Source: an uncultured Clostridia bacterium (lineage in GTDB: Bacteria > Bacillota > Clostridia > Oscillospirales > Ruminococcaceae). From it: DNA of 6,500 nt. Location: the NCBI GenBank assembly GCA_947385505.1, contig CANDLP010000141.1, positions 1-6,500 of the forward strand, given 5' to 3'. Positions within the stretch are counted from its first letter, which is position 1. Every line of letters begins with the position of its first letter. The notes beneath the pieces are model-generated. The model had not been told where the DNA came from. It saw only the letters and a list, made by a program, of their open reading frames with translations, and ran no database searches. The position numbers and the translations under genes were made by a program. Positions 1 through 5,273 of this stretch are shown piece by piece.

Positions 1-1
1 C

Positions 2-670
2 GTTATAAAATATGCCGCTGCTCCTGCCCCAAAACAAGCGGCAGCTGGATTCGAAGGTTTTGACGAGCTTCTCGCTAACGAAAGCGACCCGATTTATTCG
101 ATCGAACCGCCACAGACAGTAAGCAAAGAGGAAAAACCGTCCCCAAAACACAAAAAATATTCTACTCAAATTGATGTAGATGACGATTTGAGTTCTTTAT
201 TGGCGGACGAACCCGTTGACAATAAGCTTTCTGACGATGAGTTTGAAAAGCTTCTTAAACCCTCGGATCCCAAAAATAATAAAAGCGATATTTTTATTAC
301 CGAAAATGAAATAAATGCTATAAAAGGCGACGATCTGGACGCTCTTACACTATCGGATATAGTTATAAATCCGGGAGAAATGACCGAGGACCTGGGTGAA
401 ATGCTTAAAGAGCGTGAAGATGACGAGCTTGACGCTTTTAAGGGAATATTCGTAACAGCGTCGGACGACAGCGAAAGAAGCGACGGTCTCGGAATATCCT
501 CGGAAAACATTAAGGCGGATATGGATTCAGCAGAACCGACCGATAAAGAAAATACGGACAGCAATAATTCCAAAAAGAATGACGATCTTTTCGATTTTTC
601 TTTTCTTTCCGCCGAATCAGACGATGAAGACGATATGAGTACGGACGTCTCATTCCACGGTATGCTGTAA
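2..670 (+). CDS. Acidic, probably disordered protein of unknown function (5' end outside window)
   Basis: The reading frame is open from the first complete codon at base 2 to the TAA at 668-670, giving 222 visible residues, so the true start lies upstream. The first visible residues form an Ala/Pro-rich stretch, and the rest is strongly acidic: 46 of the last 160 residues are Asp or Glu against about 14 Lys/Arg, with runs such as SDDEDD near the C-terminus. There are no cysteines, no membrane segment and no catalytic motif in view. Short hydrophobic patches of the form F-x-x-L-L recur in the acid background (visible residues 20-30, 61-71, 81-90), which suggests a disordered tail with binding motifs. 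A TTG at 188 could be read as a start, but the frame continues in the same acidic style upstream of it and no ribosome site precedes it. I do not recognise the family. No convincing terminator follows, and the next gene starts 145 bases later. Confidence 0.7.
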   Translation, partial: VIKYAAAPAPKQAAAGFEGFDELLANESDPIYSIEPPQTVSKEEKPSPKHKKYSTQIDVDDDLSSLLADEPVDNKLSDDEFEKLLKPSDPKNNKSDIFITENEINAIKGDDLDALTLSDIVINPGEMTEDLGEMLKEREDDELDAFKGIFVTASDDSERSDGLGISSENIKADMDSAEPTDKENTDSNNSKKNDDLFDFSFLSAESDDEDDMSTDVSFHGML

Positions 671-815
671 AATTCTTTTACAAACCGCTTCCACTTTAAA
701 AGACGGGCAAATTATATTTTCAGACAGTAATCTGTATTGCAGGGTATTGTCCGAAAATACAGGTACAGGTCCTGTTAACACGTTCTAATGCTCAGAAAGG
801 AATTTCAAAAAATAA

Positions 816-1379
816 ATGAAAGCAAATACAGAAGAACTTGCAAAAATTACCCCCGAATTAAGAGCCGGTGACAAAATAGAACTCAGCGGATATATCTACA
901 CAGGACGTGACGCGGCTCATAAAAGGTTCTTTCAGCTTATAAACGAAGGAAAACCGCTTCCGTTTCCCATTGAAAACGCCGCAATATATTATGCGGGGCC
1001 GACCGGCACAAAGGAAGGAATGGCAATCGGCTCATGCGGTCCCACAACGTCGGGAAGAATGGATCCGTATGCGCCAAAGCTTTTGGATATGGGTCTGAAG
1101 GCGATGATAGGCAAAGGAGAAAGAAATAAGGAGGTTTCCGAAGCCATAATCCGAAATAATGCGGCATACTTTTGCGCCATAGGCGGCGCGGGTGCGCTGG
1201 CATGTAATTGTATCGAAAGCTGCCAGGTCATAGCCTTTGAAGATTTGGGCTGTGAAAGCGTAAAAAAACTATATATCCGAAATTTTCCCCTGATAGTTGC
1301 CATCGACTGTCATGGAGGAAACCTGTTCAAAACGGGGCGGGAAGCCTATAAACGACAGACTGCCGCAGTAAATACATAA
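816..1379 (+). CDS. Fe-S hydro-lyase (class I fumarase / L-tartrate dehydratase type), beta subunit
   Basis: The 187-residue product matches the beta (C-terminal domain) half of two-subunit class I fumarases and tartrate dehydratases, which reversibly hydrate fumarate or a related substrate in the cytoplasm. Visible family signatures are LSGYIYTGRDAAHKR (residues 23-37), GPTGT then GSCGPTTSGRMDPY (61-85), IGKG (98-101), and an EDLG ... FPLIVAIDCHG block (142-167). Length is normal for the beta subunit. In this family the 4Fe-4S ligands sit in the alpha subunit, which is not next to this gene; the gene upstream is an unrelated acidic protein. The ATG at 816 is fixed by an in-frame TAA directly before it; an AAAGGA at 796-801 is the likely ribosome site, with a rather long gap of 14 bases. 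Seven cysteines, three of them close together (130, 132, 136), are more than I would expect. Fumarase versus tartrate or another hydroxy-acid dehydratase cannot be decided from the beta subunit alone. Confidence 0.9.
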   Translation: MKANTEELAKITPELRAGDKIELSGYIYTGRDAAHKRFFQLINEGKPLPFPIENAAIYYAGPTGTKEGMAIGSCGPTTSGRMDPYAPKLLDMGLKAMIGKGERNKEVSEAIIRNNAAYFCAIGGAGALACNCIESCQVIAFEDLGCESVKKLYIRNFPLIVAIDCHGGNLFKTGREAYKRQTAAVNT

Positions 1380-1459
1380 AAATAAAGTAAATAATTCATA
1401 ATTTTTTTATTACAGTTTATGATAAAACTAACAAAATTTAACAATATTTTATATTTTAG

Positions 1460-1488
1460 TTGACTCCGCATAGTTTTAGTGTTATAAT
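1460..1488 (+). promoter_or_regulatory. Consensus sigma-A promoter for the SigH-like gene
   Basis: TTGACT at 1460-1465 and TATAAT at 1483-1488 are separated by exactly 17 bases, an almost perfect vegetative promoter. Transcription should start near 1494-1496, leaving a leader of only about 18 bases that carries a GAAGGGG ribosome site (1499-1505), 7 bases before the ATG at 1513. The 70 bases upstream are very AT-rich, which could act as an UP-type element. Placement indicates that the sigma gene is transcribed independently of the fumarase beta gene. Confidence 0.85.
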
Positions 1489-1512
1489 TTAGACTACCGA
1501 AGGGGAATCGGA

Positions 1513-2091
1513 ATGACCGATGAACAACTTTTGCTGGATGCTGCCAAAGCCGAACAGGATGGCGTAACGTCCGAACACAACCAATATACCGCATTGCTTA
1601 TCCGCAGATATATGCCCATGATTAAGGCTAAAGCATCCTGCTTTAAAAATTCTCGCGTAGAAAGTGACGATCTGGTATCTGAAGGTTTTTTGGGACTTTT
1701 GTCCGCTATAAGATCATATAATCCCGAAAAGGGTTCTTTTGCCGCGTTTGCTTCCGCCTGTATCTCAAACAAGATGCGCTCGGCGGCAGCAAAAGGCTCT
1801 GCTAATTCCCTTTTAGCAACTCCGCTTGACGAATCGTTTCTCGAAGAGATAAGCGACGGAAATCCTGCAACAGAGGATCTGATAATTTTGAAAGAGCAAA
1901 ACAACGAAATGCTGAAACAGGTAGACGAGCTTCTTTCTGACAGGGAGCGCGAAGTATTCTATCTGTACATTTCCGCGTACAGCTACACACAAATTGCAGA
2001 AAAGCTGGGAATATCCGCTAAATCGGTGGATAATGCAATTACACGGGCGAAAGCAAAGCTGCGCAATTGTTTTAAGGACATGGAACAATAA
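1513..2091 (+). CDS. Sigma-70 family RNA polymerase sigma factor, SigH-like
   Basis: This 192-residue protein is a small sigma factor with region 2 at about residues 24-92 and region 4 at about 136-185. Region 2 carries the core-binding motif DDLVSEGFLGLLSAIRSYNP (52-71) followed by FAAFASACISNKMRSA, which would contact the -10 element. Region 4 has the helix-turn-helix LSDREREVFYLY ... YTQIAEKLGISAKSVDNAITRAKAKL (141-183). The KSVDNAxxRAKxKL ending is characteristic of the Spo0H/SigH group, which directs early sporulation or stationary-phase genes. It is somewhat shorter than typical SigH. The start is supported by a good ribosome site (1499-1506) and a consensus sigma-A promoter just upstream. 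The neighbours are not the usual SigH context of Firmicutes (secE, nusG, rlmB), so it may be a relocated SigH or a paralogue. The sigma-70 assignment is secure; the SigH identity is probable. Confidence 0.9.
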   Translation: MTDEQLLLDAAKAEQDGVTSEHNQYTALLIRRYMPMIKAKASCFKNSRVESDDLVSEGFLGLLSAIRSYNPEKGSFAAFASACISNKMRSAAAKGSANSLLATPLDESFLEEISDGNPATEDLIILKEQNNEMLKQVDELLSDREREVFYLYISAYSYTQIAEKLGISAKSVDNAITRAKAKLRNCFKDMEQ

Positions 2092-2099
2092 TTTTTCAT

Positions 2100-2162
2100 T
2101 TTTCCGACAAACAAATGATATCTGTTTATATTATGCAGTGATAAGTCTGCTTTTTCGGAAAA
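2100..2162 (+). repeat. Inverted repeat in the leader after the sigma gene
   Basis: TTTTCCGA at 2100-2107 is perfectly complementary to TCGGAAAA at 2155-2162. Between them are two smaller complementary pairs, AAACA/TGTTT (2109-2113 with 2123-2127) and GCAG/CTGC (2135-2138 with 2147-2150). Together they could form a three-way junction starting 9 bases after the sigma stop codon. The inner helices are short, so the fold may be chance. No T-tract follows, so it is not a typical terminator. Confidence 0.35.
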
Positions 2163-2172
2163 GCGTTTAATG

Positions 2173-2212
2173 CTGTTCCCATTCAATTTCATTTTATTTA
2201 TTTAGGGAACAG
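2173..2212 (+). repeat. 8-bp perfect inverted repeat, possible weak terminator or leader structure
   Basis: CTGTTCCC at 2173-2180 pairs perfectly with GGGAACAG at 2205-2212 across a 24-base AT-rich loop. A short T-rich stretch (GTTTTGATT) follows. The long loop and broken T-run make it a poor Rho-independent terminator, but it is the best candidate for ending the sigma-gene transcript. It could equally be part of the leader of the zinc-ribbon gene, for which I see no clear promoter. Confidence 0.35.
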
Positions 2213-2234
2213 GTTTTGATTGCTCCTTTTATAT

Positions 2235-2309
2235 GACCGGGTAGCTTAAGTTAAAGAGCGTTGTTTATTTATTTATTCAAAGGTGTCGGTTCAAATCCGT
2301 CCGAGGTCG
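2235..2309 (+). pseudogene. Degenerate tRNA-like sequence (tRNA remnant), anticodon arm replaced
   Basis: The sequence can be laid out as a tRNA. Acceptor halves 2235-2241 and 2302-2308 match at 5 of 7 positions. Position 8-9 TA is followed by a D-stem GCTT/GAGC (2244-2247 with 2256-2259, one G-U pair) and an 8-base D-loop. A T-arm lies at 2285-2301, with loop TTCAAAT and stem 4 of 5 paired; GGTTCAAATCC is the canonical T-arm signature. The anticodon arm is abnormal: only TTG (2261-2263) and CAA (2278-2280) can pair, enclosing 14 bases of TTTA repeat instead of a 7-base loop, so no anticodon can be assigned. The D-loop GG is AA, and no CCA follows. The D-arm exit GAGCGTTG and the CAAAGGT-GTCGG-TTCAAATCC segment recall bacterial tRNA-Trp from memory. 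It ends 27 bases before the zinc-ribbon ORF. It is either a decayed tRNA or a tRNA-like leader. Confidence 0.5.
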
Positions 2310-2336
2310 GAAATTTTTTAAGCGAGGTATAACAAA

Positions 2337-2609
2337 ATGTACGAAGACAAAACACTTATTTGCAAGGACTGCGGAGCTGAATTTGTTTTCACGGCGGGCG
2401 AGCAGGAATTTTATGCTGAAAAAGGTTTCGTAAATGAACCTCAGCGCTGCAAGGCATGCCGTGACGCAAGAAAGAACGCGGGAAGAAGCAAGGAGATGTT
2501 CACAGCTGTTTGCGCTGCCTGCGGCGGAGAAGCCAAGGTTCCTTTCCAGCCCCGTGATGACAGACCTGTATACTGCAGTGAGTGCTTCGCAAAGCAGAAG
2601 GGTGAATAA
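2337..2609 (+). CDS. Small double zinc-ribbon protein
   Basis: The 90-residue protein has two four-cysteine zinc sites. The first is C9/C12 with C38/C41, spanning an EFVFTAGEQEFYAEKGF-NEP-RC segment typical of the widespread 'probable zinc-ribbon' family of Firmicutes. The second is C59/C62 with C80/C83, containing VPFQPRDDRPVYCSECF, a motif common at the end of small zinc-ribbon proteins. It is lysine/arginine-rich between the two ribbons. No signal peptide or membrane segment is seen, so it is probably cytoplasmic; binding to nucleic acid or ribosomes is a guess, and no function is established that I know of. The ATG at 2337 follows GCGAGGT (2322-2328) at good spacing. It appears to be a monocistronic unit, closed by a strong terminator at 2691-2726 and preceded by a structured leader with a tRNA-like sequence. 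Confidence 0.88.
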   Translation: MYEDKTLICKDCGAEFVFTAGEQEFYAEKGFVNEPQRCKACRDARKNAGRSKEMFTAVCAACGGEAKVPFQPRDDRPVYCSECFAKQKGE

Positions 2610-2690
2610 CATTTTATCTTATCACTCTCTCATCACCCTTAGCCATAACATTTTTAAGTTATGAAGCGCCGAAAGACGTTTTGGGGTAAC

Positions 2691-2726
2691 AAAACAGCTT
2701 GACCTAAATCGGTCAAGCTGTTTTTT
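2691..2726 (+). terminator. Strong Rho-independent terminator of the zinc-ribbon gene
   Basis: A perfect stem pairs 2691-2704 with 2711-2724 around the 6-base loop TAAATC. Its core CAGCTTGACC/GGTCAAGCTG is followed by six Ts (2721-2726). It lies 81 bases after the zinc-ribbon stop codon. The matching A-run on the left arm gives the hairpin some ability to work for the opposite strand too, which suits its position between convergent genes. Confidence 0.92.
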
Positions 2727-2918
2727 ATACTAATAACCATTTGAATTGTGGATAAAATCCACAATTCAAATACTTCGGCGAAGCCGAAGTACCGCCGAAG
2801 GCGGTGGTTTATTTAAGTTCAATACAATAACTGAGGGAGCTTTGCTCCCTCACCATGCCGCTTTTGCGGCATGGCATTTAAAAAATAGTTTATCTATTTT
2901 TTAAATGGTTATTAGTAT
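2727..2918. mobile_element. MITE/REP-like element: 16-bp terminal inverted repeats enclosing a train of hairpins
   Basis: ATACTAATAACCATTT at 2727-2742 is the exact reverse complement of 2903-2918. The interior is tiled with abutting perfect hairpins: 2739-2771 (15-bp stem, AAA loop, AT-rich); 2771-2791 (9 bp, GAA loop); 2791-2805 (6 bp, GAA loop); 2832-2852 (9 bp, TTT loop); 2853-2874 (9 bp, TTTT loop); 2875-2907 (14 bp, 5-base loop, AT-rich). The linker 2807-2831 can form a weaker bulged hairpin of 6 bp. The first and last hairpins overlap the terminal repeats, so a long outer stem and the local hairpins compete. There is no reading frame of note. Size, terminal repeats and lack of coding capacity fit a non-autonomous mobile repeat, but copies elsewhere in the genome are not known from this window, and no clear target duplication other than flanking T-runs is seen. 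Confidence 0.65.
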
Positions 2919-2919
2919 T

Positions 2920-2953
2920 ATACTAATCCCTTTTTGAACTGTGGTATTAGTAT
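2920..2953. repeat. 34-base mini-copy with the same ATACTAAT/ATTAGTAT ends
   Basis: ATACTAAT (2920-2927) and ATTAGTAT (2946-2953) are the same terminal octamers that bound the larger element, which ends one base earlier at 2918. The first 25 bases here match the first 25 bases of the larger element (2727-2751) at 20 positions, including TTTGAA-TGTGG. It therefore looks like a second, internally deleted or solo-end copy in direct tandem. ATTAGTAT-T-ATACTAAT at the junction (2911-2927) is itself a palindrome. Confidence 0.6.
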
Positions 2954-3006
2954 ATTTTTTACAAAAATACGCAATTTTCTATCTGTCCGTTTTATAGTAT
3001 AGATAC

Positions 3007-3044
3007 AAAAACGTAACATAAAATCAAATTAATCTGTACGTTTT
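3007..3044 (-). terminator. Possible weak terminator of the rubrerythrin transcript
   Basis: On the - strand, starting inside the rubrerythrin stop codon, AAAACGTACA can pair with TGTTACGTTTT (10 bp with one bulged base, 16-base loop). A run of five Ts directly follows the stem core, partly shared with its descending arm. The stem is AT-rich and the loop long, so efficiency would be low; the hairpin-rich element further downstream may provide the real stop for - strand transcription. Confidence 0.35.
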
Positions 3045-3585
3045 ATTGTACCTTTCCGCTTTTTACTTCAAAATAAGACTGCTTGCGCTTACATACGGGA
3101 CACACAAGAGGAGCGCTCTTTCCCGTATGAAGATGACCGCAGTTTCGGCATACCCAAACCACTTCTCCGTCTTTAGTAAACACCTTTCCGCCGTTAAGCT
3201 GTTCGAGAAAGCAATTGTATCTGGCTTCGTGATCCTTTTCAATGGCCGCTACCATATCAAAGAGAGCAGCAATGTTGTCAAATCCTTCTTCTCTTGCGGT
3301 TTTAGCAAAATCCGCGTACATTTCCGTCCATTCGTAATGTTCGCCTCCTGCCGCGTTTTCAAGAGCCTTTGCGGTATTCTGAGGTATTCCGTCGCTCATA
3401 AGCGACAGCCATAACTCGGCGTGAGCCCGCTCATTGTGAGCGGTGATATCAAAAATGTCGCCTATCTGTTCATAGCCTTCTTTTCGGGCAATCTCGGCAT
3501 ATATGTTATATTTGTTCCGTGCCTGACTTTCACCTATAAAAGCGGTTTTTAAATTATCAAGAGTTTTTGAGCCTTCAAGCTGCAT
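3043..3585 (-). CDS. rbr: Rubrerythrin (diiron peroxidase with C-terminal rubredoxin-like domain)
   Basis: The 180-residue protein reduces hydrogen peroxide to water in the cytoplasm of anaerobes, using a ferritin-like diiron site fed by a rubredoxin-type iron centre. The four-helix domain covers about residues 1-135, with diiron-ligand motifs GESQAR (E19), NERAHAE (E52, H55), EWTEMY (E85, E88) and IEKDHEARY (E116-E120). The C-terminal domain has C146-x2-C149 and C162-x2-C165, followed by the usual YFE ending, so both halves look active and full length. The ATG at 3585 is preceded by AAGGAAGGTG (3591-3600) five bases upstream, a strong ribosome site. It is the last gene of a - strand series behind two flavoproteins; 69 bases separate it from the previous stop codon, enough for its own promoter, though I see no clear -35/-10 pair or PerR-type operator there. 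Electron donors are likely rubredoxin or NAD(P)H reductases encoded elsewhere. Confidence 0.96.
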   Translation of the reverse strand: MQLEGSKTLDNLKTAFIGESQARNKYNIYAEIARKEGYEQIGDIFDITAHNERAHAELWLSLMSDGIPQNTAKALENAAGGEHYEWTEMYADFAKTAREEGFDNIAALFDMVAAIEKDHEARYNCFLEQLNGGKVFTKDGEVVWVCRNCGHLHTGKSAPLVCPVCKRKQSYFEVKSGKVQ

Positions 3586-3654
3586 AAAAACACCTTCCTT
3601 TCGTTATTATTGTGCACGGTAAGGAAAGAATTTATACTTGCTTTTGCTTTAAAA

Positions 3655-5238
3655 TTATGTCTTCTCCAAAATTGCCATAGAGCACCGTATTCCGTCAACC
3701 GCCGAGGAAATTATACCCCCGGCATACCCCGCCCCTTCGCCGCACGGATACAAGCCCTTAACGGACACGCTTTCAAGACTCTCGCTCCTTGTAATTCTTA
3801 CAGGTGAAGAGCTTCTTGTTTCGGGACCTGTCAAAACCGCCTCTTCGTCACCGAAGCAGGCTATTTTTGAGGTAAACATCGGCAATGCCAGCTTAATGGA
3901 TTCTACCGCATATTCCGGCAGATATTCCCTCGGATCCGTATATGCGGTACCGGGAAGGTAGGTGGGCTTTACTTTTCCTATTTCAAAATTCGTTCTTTTA
4001 CCTAAAAGCTTTCCTACGGTGGTGCAAGGAGCAAGGTATTTTCCTCCCGCCTTACAGAAAGCCGCCTTTTCTATTCCGCGCTGTAGCTCCGCCCCGGCAA
4101 GCGGGGAGCTGTCGCCGAAATCCTCAGGCGTTATTCCCACCAAAACCGCGCTGTTGGCATTTTCTCCGCTGCGGCTGTAATAGCTCATTCCGTTGGTCAC
4201 TATCGTTTCTCTTTCGGAAGCGGAAGCCACGACTTTACCGCCGGGGCACATACAAAAGGTATAAACGCCCCTTCCGTCCTCTAAATGCACCGCCAAACGG
4301 TAATCGGCGGGAGGAAGCAGTTCAGATGGGGCGTTTTCACCGTACATTGAGCGGTTAAGATCGCTTTGAAGATGCTCGATCCTCATTCCTAAGGAAAAGG
4401 CTTTTTGTTCTATCAATATTCCTTTATTCAGCAGCAGTCGGAAAATGTCTCTTGCGCTGTGCCCCGATGCCAAAACAAGGTTATTTGTCTCAACCGTATG
4501 CTTTTCTCCGCTTTTCAAGTAAGTACAGGAACAAAGTCTGCCGTTCTTTGCTTCAAAATCACACAGCTTGGCGCCGAAAAGCACTTCCCCGCCTAAAGCT
4601 TTTATTTTTTCTCTGATATTTTTTACAGTAACAAGCAGCTTGTCTGTGCCAATATGCGGCTTGGCCTGATACAGAATCTCACTGGGAGCGCCGCAGTCCG
4701 CCAGTTCCTTTAGCACTTGCCGTATAAGCGGACTGTGGGTACCCGTGTTTAACTTTCCGTCGGAAAAAGCGCCTGCTCCCCCTTCCCCGAACTGAACGTT
4801 GCATTCTTCGTCCAGAATTCCGCTTTGCCAAAACAAATCAGTTTTTTTCCTGCGGCTGTCCGCGTCTTCGCCTCTTTCCAAAACCAACGGCTTCGCGCCC
4901 GCTTTGGCGAGTATCAGCGCCGCAAATATCCCCGCAGGACCGAAGCCGACCACTACGGGACGGTTTTTAAGACTGCTTTTTGGAACGTTAAGAGGAGAAT
5001 ACGGAGTATATTTTTCGGTGTTTTTGCATTTTTTCAGGACAGCGCTCTCATTTTTCACCTCCGCCGCAACCGTAACCACATAGTGTATATCCGATTTTTT
5101 CCGCGCGTCAAGGGATTTTTTCAGTATGACTATATTGCTTATACTGTCCGCGCTTTGTCCTATCGCTTTAGCGGCGGCTGATTTTACGGTATTTTCGTTA
5201 TGTTTAAGCGGGATGGATATTGCGTTTATTTTTATCAT
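3655..5238 (-). CDS. FAD-dependent dehydrogenase of the COG2509 family
   Basis: The 527-residue protein is a flavoprotein of the uncharacterised COG2509 type. An N-terminal domain of about 90 residues (KSAAAKAIG ... IVILKKSLDARKKSDIHYVVTV) precedes the FAD-binding Rossmann motif VVVGFGPAG (residues 95-103), with the ribose-binding acidic residue in LVLERG (E121). Further family blocks are NVQFGEGGAGAFSDGKLNTGT, LASGHSARDIF, FCMCPGGKVVASASE, and the C-terminal FAD motif CGEGAGYAGGIISSAVDG (499-516). The enzyme probably catalyses a NAD(P)H- or substrate-linked redox reaction; the substrate is unknown. The frame could be extended to a TTG at 5298, which would overlap the end of the preceding gene; I prefer the ATG at 5236-5238 because GAAAGG lies six bases before it and the protein then begins with the family-like MIKINAISIPL. 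It starts 35 bases after the HI0933-type flavoprotein, so co-transcription is likely. Confidence 0.92.
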   Translation of the reverse strand: MIKINAISIPLKHNENTVKSAAAKAIGQSADSISNIVILKKSLDARKKSDIHYVVTVAAEVKNESAVLKKCKNTEKYTPYSPLNVPKSSLKNRPVVVGFGPAGIFAALILAKAGAKPLVLERGEDADSRRKKTDLFWQSGILDEECNVQFGEGGAGAFSDGKLNTGTHSPLIRQVLKELADCGAPSEILYQAKPHIGTDKLLVTVKNIREKIKALGGEVLFGAKLCDFEAKNGRLCSCTYLKSGEKHTVETNNLVLASGHSARDIFRLLLNKGILIEQKAFSLGMRIEHLQSDLNRSMYGENAPSELLPPADYRLAVHLEDGRGVYTFCMCPGGKVVASASERETIVTNGMSYYSRSGENANSAVLVGITPEDFGDSSPLAGAELQRGIEKAAFCKAGGKYLAPCTTVGKLLGKRTNFEIGKVKPTYLPGTAYTDPREYLPEYAVESIKLALPMFTSKIACFGDEEAVLTGPETRSSSPVRITRSESLESVSVKGLYPCGEGAGYAGGIISSAVDGIRCSMAILEKT

Positions 5239-5244
5239 AAAAAA

Positions 5245-5250
5245 CCTTTC
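5245..5250 (-). promoter_or_regulatory. Ribosome binding site that fixes the COG2509 start
   Basis: GAAAGG on the - strand lies six bases before the ATG at 5236-5238. The alternative upstream TTG at 5298 lies inside the preceding coding sequence. This is the basis for trimming 20 residues from the longest open frame. Confidence 0.75.
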
Positions 5251-5273
5251 GTATTGCAATCTGTAATTAAATT

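Noticed and set aside
188..190. TTG as the start of the acidic protein
   Set aside because: The frame stays open to the window edge with the same acidic, Ala/Pro-rich style and there is no Shine-Dalgarno sequence before the TTG.
166..573. 135-residue serine-rich open frame on the - strand
   Set aside because: It is antisense to the acidic gene; Ser/Leu-rich composition is the expected complement of Asp/Glu/Lys codons. No family motif or ribosome site was seen.
671..815. Promoter or terminator between the acidic gene and the hydro-lyase gene
   Set aside because: Only short hairpins (for example GTATT/AATAC at 744-760) without T-tract, and no convincing -35/-10 pair at correct spacing.
2235..2309. 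Functional tRNA gene
   Set aside because: No readable anticodon loop, two acceptor mismatches, one T-stem mismatch, loss of the D-loop GG and no CCA end.
2092..2336. T-box or other known riboswitch in the leader
   Set aside because: No T-box consensus and no recognised aptamer core; only generic inverted repeats and the tRNA-like segment were seen.
2678..2695. GTTTTG/CAAAAC hairpin as an antiterminator for the downstream terminator
   Set aside because: It overlaps only the A-rich base of the terminator stem; the GC-containing core would still form, so no switch is supported.
2739..2907. CRISPR array
   Set aside because: The units are different palindromic hairpins that abut one another, not one direct repeat separated by similar-length spacers.
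3601..3654. PerR-type operator or dedicated promoter before rubrerythrin
   Set aside because: There is a TATAAA on the - strand (3631-3636) but no matching -35 element, and no palindrome resembling a PerR box.
3942..4358. 138-residue + strand open frame, and other + strand frames within 3046-5850
   Set aside because: These lie inside well-supported - strand flavoprotein and rubrerythrin genes, carry no recognisable motif and read as shadows.
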